Assembly: GCA_020047775.1 (NCBI GenBank)
Contig: JAIFNK010000105.1
Location: forward strand, 1-28,067
DNA from: Akkermansia sp.
Lineage (GTDB): Bacteria; Verrucomicrobiota; Verrucomicrobiia; Verrucomicrobiales; Akkermansiaceae
DNA length: 28,067 bases
Direction of reading: 5' to 3'
Shown in pieces: positions 22,999-28,067 of this stretch; position 1 is the first letter of the stretch, and every line of letters begins with the position of its first letter. The translations under genes were made by a program, and so were the position numbers. A model generated the notes under the pieces. It was not told the DNA's origin. It saw nothing but the letters and a program-made list of their open reading frames with translations, and ran no database searches.

Positions 22999-23724
22999 AT
23001 GAAGACTCGATCCATTGCATGTATTATCGTGTTTGTCCTCGCGACCTCCTGCAAGAAGGAGGAGCGCGCGGCATCGACTGGCAACGATGAGAGCGCACCC
23101 CGGCATCGCACGGAGGGATTTTCCGGGGAGGATCGTCGGCGTGATCGCGCAAACCCGGACAGGAAGCAAGACCGGGCCAGGCAGCTTGTATTTTCCAAGC
23201 TACTTGAGTCGGCGAGGAAGTCGTTTGACAGCCATGATATCAGCTCCGCACTTACGGTGCTTGAAGAGGCCGGTGACCTTTACGAAGCACACCCGGACAT
23301 GCTGAGCCTGCGTGGGAACTGTCATGTGGAATTGAGGGATTTCGAGAAGGCGTTGGCGGACTTTTCACAGGCATTGAAGAAAATGCCCAACAGTCCTGCC
23401 ATCCACTTCAATATCGGCGAAGTCCATTTCGTGTCGAAAAGATGGGACGACGCCATCCAATCATTCAATCAGGCGAAAGACAGGTTGGCTCCCGGATCCG
23501 ACGCGCTCCTCCAGCTGATCGATTTCAAGCTGATGCTTTGTGAGGCAGGCCGGAGTTCACGCTTCAGCTTGCCTCTTCACCGCGCCGCGACGAGATCATA
23601 CCCGCGCCAGTCGCCGATGGTGATATCGGCGAATTCGCCGACGGGGATGGCTTCGGCCACCATCACGGAGTCGTCGATTTCCGGGGCGTACCACTGGGTG
23701 CGGGCGACGCCGGGTTGTATATGA
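22999..23724 (+). CDS. TPR-containing lipoprotein
   Basis: The protein is 241 aa from the ATG at 22999, chosen for its lipoprotein signal MKTRSIACIIVFVLATSC with Cys18 as the lipidation site. A charged linker follows, and then tetratricopeptide-like repeats at about residues 70-175 (SALTVLEEAGDLYEAHP, LRDFEKALADFSQALKKMPNSPAIHFNIGEVHFVSKRWDDAIQSFNQAKD). It should be membrane-attached and bind other proteins. From about residue 194 to the end the reading is antisense to a copy of the rimO 3' end, so the last 47 residues are probably not native. Its likely original end is lost or unknown. Confidence 0.75.
   Translation: MKTRSIACIIVFVLATSCKKEERAASTGNDESAPRHRTEGFSGEDRRRDRANPDRKQDRARQLVFSKLLESARKSFDSHDISSALTVLEEAGDLYEAHPDMLSLRGNCHVELRDFEKALADFSQALKKMPNSPAIHFNIGEVHFVSKRWDDAIQSFNQAKDRLAPGSDALLQLIDFKLMLCEAGRSSRFSLPLHRAATRSYPRQSPMVISANSPTGMASATITESSISGAYHWVRATPGCI
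23577..23717 (-). pseudogene. rimO: Duplicated 3' end of rimO (left flank of the R-M island)
   Basis: The minus strand encodes the last residues of RimO (QPGVARTQWYAPEID, then DSVMVAEAIPVGEFADITIGDWRGYDLVAAR and TGA). Against the end of intact rimO (26312-26452) the 141 bp align without a gap, with 13 mismatches by my count, about 91% identity. A central block of more than 50 bases is identical. Most changes are silent, with three replacements (Y/D, D/G, A/D). Both copies have the same orientation, so they form direct repeats around 23718-26311. No start or upstream part of rimO is present here. Confidence 0.9.
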
Positions 23725-23790
23725 ACGCATGCAAGCCTGAAAAGGCATACGAACGCATGCAAATGTGTCGTTGCAATCGAACGCATGCAA
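23723..23790. repeat. Three 12-bp iterons with 28-bp period before the HTH gene
   Basis: GAACGCATGCAA occurs exactly at 23723-23734, 23751-23762 and 23779-23790, starting every 28 bp. Each copy contains the palindrome GCATGC. The unrelated 16-bp spacers and the short repeat rule out CRISPR. The last copy ends 16 bp before the ATG of the XRE-type regulator, so these are probably its operator sites. They start 5 bp after the rimO-copy boundary at 23717. Confidence 0.75.
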
Positions 23791-23806
23791 TGATACCCAA
23801 ACCCCG

Positions 23807-24052
23807 ATGCGAATCAAAACAGCAGCCACGCTTGGAGAACTGGTCCGGGACCAGCGGAAGCAGCGCGGTTGGTCGCAGAGTCAACTGGCGGAGAAAGTCG
23901 GCGTGAGCCGCTTGTGGGTGGGGCAATTTGAAAACGGCAAGGAAACCGTGGAGCTGGGGCTGGTTTTGAAAGCGCTTCGGGCGCTGGATCTCAGTCTTGA
24001 AGCGGGTCTCCTCAGAAAAAATTTCTTACCTGGAGGGCCGTTGGAGCCGTGA
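23807..24052 (+). CDS. XRE-family HTH regulator (HipB-like), putative R-M controller
   Basis: The protein is 81 aa from the ATG at 23807. The Cro/CI-type HTH reads TLGELVRDQRKQRGWSQSQLAEKVGVSRLWVGQFENGKETVELGLVLKALRALDLSLEA, as in HipB/Y4mF-type DNA-binding antitoxins. No toxin gene (HipA-like) is next to it. Instead it lies convergent with an endonuclease-methyltransferase pair inside the same island, which suggests a controller-type role. Three 12-bp iterons upstream are probable binding sites. Stand-alone HTH genes of this type also occur as TA remnants, which remains possible. Confidence 0.82.
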   Translation: MRIKTAATLGELVRDQRKQRGWSQSQLAEKVGVSRLWVGQFENGKETVELGLVLKALRALDLSLEAGLLRKNFLPGGPLEP

Positions 24053-24098
24053 ATGAAGATTTCCAGTTCTGACCTGAAAATTGCCGGGTTGTGAAGTT

Positions 24099-24905
24099 TT
24101 AAGGAATCACGCTTCGGTAAAAAGTTAGATCCATCGATTCGATTTGATTCGCAGGAACCAAGCAATAGTGGCGCTCTTCAGCAATTTTAACGAGACCATC
24201 GGTTTCAAGACGCAGCTCGAACATGGCAATGCGTGAGTCTTCCATAAATTGCGCGGAGATCGCGCGACAGACCAAATTCGGAAATTTCTCGGCGCAGCAG
24301 GCGATGTCTTGTTTGACCTGAACGGTGGAAAGTTGATCGCTTCCTCCCTTTGCCTGAACCGGGATAATGAATTGGCAACCATGTCGATCCACCCCGACAT
24401 AAACCTCGTCGATTTCTATTTGCCCTAATCCTTTGACTGTTGTGCGCAAATGATTCTGAAGGGAGTAAGTAGTGATCCCAAGAAAAATATCGATCAAACG
24501 ATTGTAGCGAACCCTCGCTAGGAGTGCCTGCTCGTCCGAAAGTGAATTGGACGAAATAATTTCCGGGGTGGCGTCGGGAATTTTAATTGTGACAAGGCTC
24601 TCGTTTGGAGCGATACGGTTGATAGGCACCAAGCGGAATTCATACAATGCTCTTCCCGACCCTTCGATGACCCATTCCTGCTTCGGTGGCTGGGTCTTCA
24701 GAATTTCTGGCGGCAGAGGATTTCGGTAACGGAACGAGTAAAGGACATCACCCAGATTTTTGGGCACGGCAATTCCGAGTTTTGCAGCTGTTGCCACCAA
24801 TTGCTCGCGTGTGAATGCGATCGAGGTGACTCCTTTTTTATACGAGCGAAAAAACAAATCGGCGACAAGTGCCTGATAGCGGTTGGGTTGCCTTGGCTTC
24901 ATCAT
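24099..24905 (-). CDS. Putative type II restriction endonuclease
   Basis: The protein is 268 aa from an ATG at 24905 that overlaps the methyltransferase stop as TGATG (an ATG at 24902 is an alternative). I see LGIAVPKNLGDVLYSFRYRNPLPPEI, EWVIEGSGRALYEFRL and ARVRYNRLIDIFLGITTYSLQNHLRT. A likely PD-(D/E)XK core follows: GQIEIDEVYVG, then FIIPVQAKGGSDQLS, with Asp166 or Glu167 and Gln184-Ala-Lys186 as candidate catalytic residues. Proteins with this pattern recur beside cytosine methyltransferases and are annotated simply as endonucleases. Coupling to the methyltransferase and the island context support a restriction role. The recognition site is unknown. Confidence 0.75.
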   Translation of the reverse strand: MMKPRQPNRYQALVADLFFRSYKKGVTSIAFTREQLVATAAKLGIAVPKNLGDVLYSFRYRNPLPPEILKTQPPKQEWVIEGSGRALYEFRLVPINRIAPNESLVTIKIPDATPEIISSNSLSDEQALLARVRYNRLIDIFLGITTYSLQNHLRTTVKGLGQIEIDEVYVGVDRHGCQFIIPVQAKGGSDQLSTVQVKQDIACCAEKFPNLVCRAISAQFMEDSRIAMFELRLETDGLVKIAEERHYCLVPANQIESMDLTFYRSVIP

Positions 24906-26269
24906 CAAATGGCGATATTGGACAAACGTTGGGTTTCGGTTTCAATCTGTGAACGCTTTCTTGCCCCGCTTTTGCGGTCCCGCTTCTGGATCGGACTTTC
25001 AACTCCCCAAAAAGCGGCGGCTTGGGACATATCCATCGCCAGAACCGCTGGGTCTCCGAGGGGAACGGGGGTTTCAACAGCCAATGGATTGAGGCCCATC
25101 GCGTCAATCACCGACGAAGCGACCGCACGTGCCAGCGGTGGAGGAACCGCATTCCCAATCTGGCGGGCACCATGCCATTTGGTCCGGTGAAAACGAAACC
25201 AGTCAGGGAAACCATGCAACCGAGCCATTTCACGAACGGTTATACAGCGCGGGTATCGATAATGAATCGGTCTAGGGCTTGTGAACGCCCCGCGCGCGGC
25301 ATCCGTTCCAGCACGTAAGGTATTGGACACCCCGTTGGGCGTAAGTTTGAAAAAACGGGAAATCGGCTCCACTGAACCCGCCTGGGTTTCGTCGAATCGG
25401 AGTTTCGATATCGATGAATGCTCTGTTCTGGCACTTGACGTTAGCATCGTCGAATCCCAAAGACGGGGAATCCCGAAGTGCCAAGAACTGGCGTCCAAAC
25501 ACCGCATTTCACGGGCATAAGCCGAAGGTTTTCCCCATCCCCTTGTTCTGACTTCATCAGTATCCCGCAGGTTTTTAAACGCATCTGCATCGGGAAGATC
25601 ATCGAGGGCCTCGCCGCAAGTTGGGCCAGCGTCTAGACCGACTTCAAGATGACGCCCTGGACGCGAAGTCGTGGGATAAGGATACAACGGGACGTTGAGA
25701 TTCTTTTTCGCCCCGAGGAGGAACAACCGCTTTCGATCCTGAGGAACTCCATAAGAGGCTGCGTTTAATACTGCCCACGGCATGCGCACATCATATCCCG
25801 CCGCCTCAAAAGTCTCTATCAGTTCTTCTAGGAATCTTCGATGGGAACCGACGGTCAGCCCCTTGACATTTTCGAATACGAAGTAGTCGGCATCAAGTTC
25901 CTTCACAATTCTTACAAAATCCCGCACCAAGCTATTCCGGGGATCATCGAGAATCCGTTTCCCGATCATGGAAAAACCTTGGCAGGGCGCTCCTCCAAAA
26001 ACGACATCAACTTTCCCGGAAATACCCGCAATAGCTCGAATTTGGTCGCCACTCACCTCCCTGACCGATCTTGGTATGACGGCGCAGTTTGGAAAATTGA
26101 ACTTATGAATGGAGGAGTGAATCGGATCTATTTCGACTGCTGCGACAACGTCAAATCCCGCCTGCTCGAAGCCCAAAGACATTCCGCCTGCCCCGGCGAA
26201 TAGATCGACTCCAATTGGCCTGCGGCAGTTCCCAGTTTTCATTGTGTTCTTTTGAACAATTTTCTTCAT
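24905..26269 (-). CDS. DNA (cytosine-5-)-methyltransferase
   Basis: The protein is 454 aa from the ATG at 26269; an ATG at 26242 is also possible. The ordered C5-methylase motifs are motif I GVDLFAGAGGMSLGFEQAGF (20-39), motif IV with catalytic Cys96 in GGAPCQGFS, motif VI FENVKGL (132-138) and motif VIII QDRKRLFLLG. The target-recognition region covers about 200-330, motif IX is PRCITVREMARLHGFPDWF and motif X is QIGNAVPPPLARAV. It transfers a methyl group from SAM to cytosine C5 and should protect DNA from the coupled endonuclease. The Lys/Arg-rich tail after residue 400 is an extension. Its start lies 42 bp from the rimO stop, so its promoter must lie in that gap or inside rimO. Confidence 0.93.
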   Translation of the reverse strand: MKKIVQKNTMKTGNCRRPIGVDLFAGAGGMSLGFEQAGFDVVAAVEIDPIHSSIHKFNFPNCAVIPRSVREVSGDQIRAIAGISGKVDVVFGGAPCQGFSMIGKRILDDPRNSLVRDFVRIVKELDADYFVFENVKGLTVGSHRRFLEELIETFEAAGYDVRMPWAVLNAASYGVPQDRKRLFLLGAKKNLNVPLYPYPTTSRPGRHLEVGLDAGPTCGEALDDLPDADAFKNLRDTDEVRTRGWGKPSAYAREMRCLDASSWHFGIPRLWDSTMLTSSARTEHSSISKLRFDETQAGSVEPISRFFKLTPNGVSNTLRAGTDAARGAFTSPRPIHYRYPRCITVREMARLHGFPDWFRFHRTKWHGARQIGNAVPPPLARAVASSVIDAMGLNPLAVETPVPLGDPAVLAMDMSQAAAFWGVESPIQKRDRKSGARKRSQIETETQRLSNIAI

Positions 26270-26311
26270 GGGATCAAGTGCAAACTTGGAGTGCTTGTTG
26301 TCGTAATTTGT

Positions 26312-27715
26312 TCACCTCGCCGCTACCAGGTCATACCCGCGCCAGTCGCCGATGGTGATATCGGCGAATTCGCCGACGGGGATGGCCTCGTCCACCATGA
26401 CGGAGCCGTCGATTTCCGGGGCGTCCCACTGGGTTCTCGCAACGCCGGGTTGCTCGACTAACACGCGGACGGCTTTGCCGACTTGGGCTTGGTTGGTTTC
26501 TCCGGCGATGCGCTGGAGCTCGGCCATGGCGCGGGACCAGCGGCTTTTGCGGGTGGCGTGGTGGAGGTGGCCGTCCATCTTGTGAGCACGGGTACCTTCT
26601 TCTTTGGAGTATTGGAAAACGCCGGCGCGCTCGAAGCGGAACTCGCGGATGAACTCCAACAGTTCTTCGAAATCCTCCTCGGTCTCGCCGGGGAAGCCGA
26701 CGATGAACGTCGTGCGGATGCCGAGGCCGGGGATGCCGGCACGCATGCGGCGCAGCAGGTCGCGGATGTAGTCGCCGCTGGTCACGCGCTTCATGGCGGT
26801 GAGCATGCGGTCGGAAATGTGCTGGAGCGGGATGTCGACATACTTCGCGACCTTGTCGCACTCGGCGATGGTGGTGATGAGTTCGTCCGACCAATGCGCG
26901 GGGTGCGTGTATAACAAGCGGACCCAGAAATCGCCTTCGATCTTGTTGATCTCGCGCAGCAGGGTGGAGAGCGACTCGCCGCGGGTGGAATCGACGGGCG
27001 AGCTGGGCGTCGGGCGTTTGCCTTCCCACTGGTCCATGCCGAAATAGGTGGTGTCCTGGGAGATGAGGTTGATTTCCTTCACGCCGGATGCGACGAGCGC
27101 CTGGACTTCTCTAACGACGGAGTCCTGCGTCCGCGAACGGTGCTTGCCGCGGATGGTCGGAATGATGCAGAAGGTGCAGGTGTGGTTGCAGCCCTCGGCG
27201 ATTTTCACATAGGCGAAATGGTCCGGCGTGAGACGCATCCGTGGGGTGGACCAGTCCGGGACGTATTGCGGCTTGAGGGTGACGAAATCGCGCGGGTCCT
27301 CGGTGGCGGACGGGCCTTCGGTTTTCTGGACCTCGGCGTCGTTTTTCTTTCCTAGCAGGTTCTCGATGATCGGCGCGACCTTGGTGATTTGGTCGAGACC
27401 GATGAAGGCGTCCACTTCCGGCATGATGCCGGGGAGGTCCTTGGCGAAACGCTGTGACAGACAACCGGCGACAATGATCTTCTGGCGCGCGCGGTCCGGA
27501 TCATCGGTGCGGTCCTTCACCGCGCCGAAGATGGCGTCGATGGATTCCTGCTTGGCCATGTCGATGAACGAGCAGGTGTTGATGATGAGGACGTCCGCGA
27601 GCTCGGGATCCGGAGTGAGGGACATGCCGGCTTGGGCGAGGTGGCCGATCATGACTTCCGAGTCGATGAGGTTTTTGGCGCAGCCGAGTGAGATGAGACC
27701 GACGGTGGTGGACAT
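26312..27715 (-). CDS. rimO: Ribosomal protein S12 methylthiotransferase RimO
   Basis: The protein is 467 aa from the ATG at 27715; the upstream open frame to 27769 lacks homology. The N-terminal MTTase domain has Cys12 (SLGCAKN), Cys48 (NTCSF) and Cys85 (AGCLSQR), which bind one Fe-S cluster. The radical-SAM triad is Cys176, Cys180 and Cys183 in EGCNHTCTFCIIP. The C-terminal TRAM domain ends GEFADITIGDWRGYDLVAAR. RimO methylthiolates the conserved aspartate of S12. The last 141 bp are duplicated at 23577-23717. The 3' end here may have been supplied by the incoming island or may be the original one. Confidence 0.95.
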   Translation of the reverse strand: MSTTVGLISLGCAKNLIDSEVMIGHLAQAGMSLTPDPELADVLIINTCSFIDMAKQESIDAIFGAVKDRTDDPDRARQKIIVAGCLSQRFAKDLPGIMPEVDAFIGLDQITKVAPIIENLLGKKNDAEVQKTEGPSATEDPRDFVTLKPQYVPDWSTPRMRLTPDHFAYVKIAEGCNHTCTFCIIPTIRGKHRSRTQDSVVREVQALVASGVKEINLISQDTTYFGMDQWEGKRPTPSSPVDSTRGESLSTLLREINKIEGDFWVRLLYTHPAHWSDELITTIAECDKVAKYVDIPLQHISDRMLTAMKRVTSGDYIRDLLRRMRAGIPGLGIRTTFIVGFPGETEEDFEELLEFIREFRFERAGVFQYSKEEGTRAHKMDGHLHHATRKSRWSRAMAELQRIAGETNQAQVGKAVRVLVEQPGVARTQWDAPEIDGSVMVDEAIPVGEFADITIGDWRGYDLVAAR

Positions 27716-27729
27716 GGTGGAGAAATTTG

Positions 27730-27754
27730 AACATCGAACGCCCAACATCGAACG
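27730..27754. repeat. Tandem 11-bp repeat upstream of rimO
   Basis: AACATCGAACG occurs at 27730-27740 and 27744-27754, a 14-bp period, in the short gap between rimO and the next gene. The function is unknown. It may be a short intergenic repeat or part of the rimO leader. Confidence 0.4.
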
Positions 27755-27775
27755 TCGAATTAAAGACAATGGATA

Positions 27776-28067
27776 TTAGTACTGAGGCGGGAAGATGAGC
27801 TCGTCGCCGACCTCGGGCTTGACCGCGCCGAAGCCGGGCAGCGGATTGGCAATCGCGCCATCCACTTCCACCTGGGACACCTTGAGCTGGCCGAGGATGC
27901 CGGTTTTACGGCGGATCGCGACGATGACACCGCTCTGGACCTGGTCGGGCATGAGCACGTCGAAAGTGACAAATCCGCCCATATTCGCGTCTTCGACGTA
28001 TTCCTTGACCCGGCCGATGAGCAGGGCCTCGCTGATCATGCGGGCGCGGCGGAGTTCGGAGTCCTTG
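27776..28067 (-). CDS. Unrecognised protein, C-terminal part (partial)
   Basis: The minus-strand frame is open from the window edge to TAA/TAG at 27776, about 96 residues: KDSELRRARMISEALLIGRVKEYVED, then GGFVTFDVLMPDQVQSGVIVAIRRKTGILGQLKVSQVEVDGAIANPLPGFGAVKPEVGDELIFPPQY. An ATG at 28039 exists, but sequence before it (KDSELRRAR) continues the same helix, so the gene very likely starts outside. The region looks like a small beta-rich domain after a helix. I do not recognise the family. It is 60 bp upstream of rimO on the same strand and may be co-transcribed with it. Confidence 0.7.
   Translation of the reverse strand, partial: KDSELRRARMISEALLIGRVKEYVEDANMGGFVTFDVLMPDQVQSGVIVAIRRKTGILGQLKVSQVEVDGAIANPLPGFGAVKPEVGDELIFPPQY

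Noticed and set aside
22818..23090. 90-codon plus-strand frame across the gap before the TPR lipoprotein
   Set aside because: It overlaps the ends of both neighbours in another frame and shows no signal peptide or motif.
23723..23790. Regularly spaced repeats as a mini CRISPR array
   Set aside because: Repeats are 12 bp and spacers 16 bp, far below CRISPR sizes, and no cas gene is present. They fit operator iterons.
24801..25190. 129-codon plus-strand frame across the methyltransferase-endonuclease junction
   Set aside because: It is antisense to two recognised genes and has no motif or start signal.

Overview
The window is high-GC bacterial chromosome. The organism is probably a member of the Verrucomicrobiota (Luteolibacter/Haloferula-like). 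This rests on gene content only: a zinc-ribbon Ser/Thr kinase next to ECF sigma factors, a sigma factor with a membrane-anchored tail, a DUF6288 protein, a DUF6428 ars gene, and few clear Shine-Dalgarno sites. I saw no tRNA, rRNA or CRISPR array.

Layout. (1) 1-462: the start of a LURP-one/tubby-C-like gene, minus strand, cut by the window edge. (2) 559-6390: a tight plus-strand operon of ArsR-type repressor, cytoplasmic mini-thioredoxin, membrane-anchored thioredoxin, CcdA-like electron carrier, ArsP/DUF318-type permease, HlyD-like adaptor, FtsX/DevC-like permease and ABC ATPase. Most junctions are ATGA overlaps. (3) 6486-9642: an iron operon with a DtxR-FeoA fusion regulator and a FeoB split into a GTPase gene and a membrane gene that overlap as TGATG. 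(4) 9686-9866: a palindromic, REPIN/MITE-like element between convergent genes. (5) 14054-9862, minus strand: an arsenic operon arsR, DUF6428, acr3, gapdh, arsJ. It can export arsenite through Acr3 and arsenate as 1-arseno-3-phosphoglycerate through GAPDH and ArsJ. No arsC is present. (6) 14128-17553, minus: a CorA-like protein without the GMN motif, a relic of a Ser/Thr kinase, and a secreted PDZ/HEAT protein (DUF6288). (7) 17792-23724, plus: a frameshifted ECF sigma factor with a membrane tail, a second ECF sigma factor, a Ser/Thr kinase that also appears frameshifted, and a TPR lipoprotein. (8) 23718-26311: a lower-GC restriction-modification island (HTH regulator, endonuclease, cytosine-C5 methyltransferase). 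It is flanked by two 141-bp direct copies of the rimO 3' end. (9) 26312-27715: intact rimO. (10) 27776-28067: the 3' part of an unrecognised gene.

The most striking points are the composite thiol-redox/permease/ABC operon, the R-M unit lodged between duplicated rimO 3' ends with 12-bp iterons at its left border, and a palindromic repeat family whose stems vary in a compensatory way.
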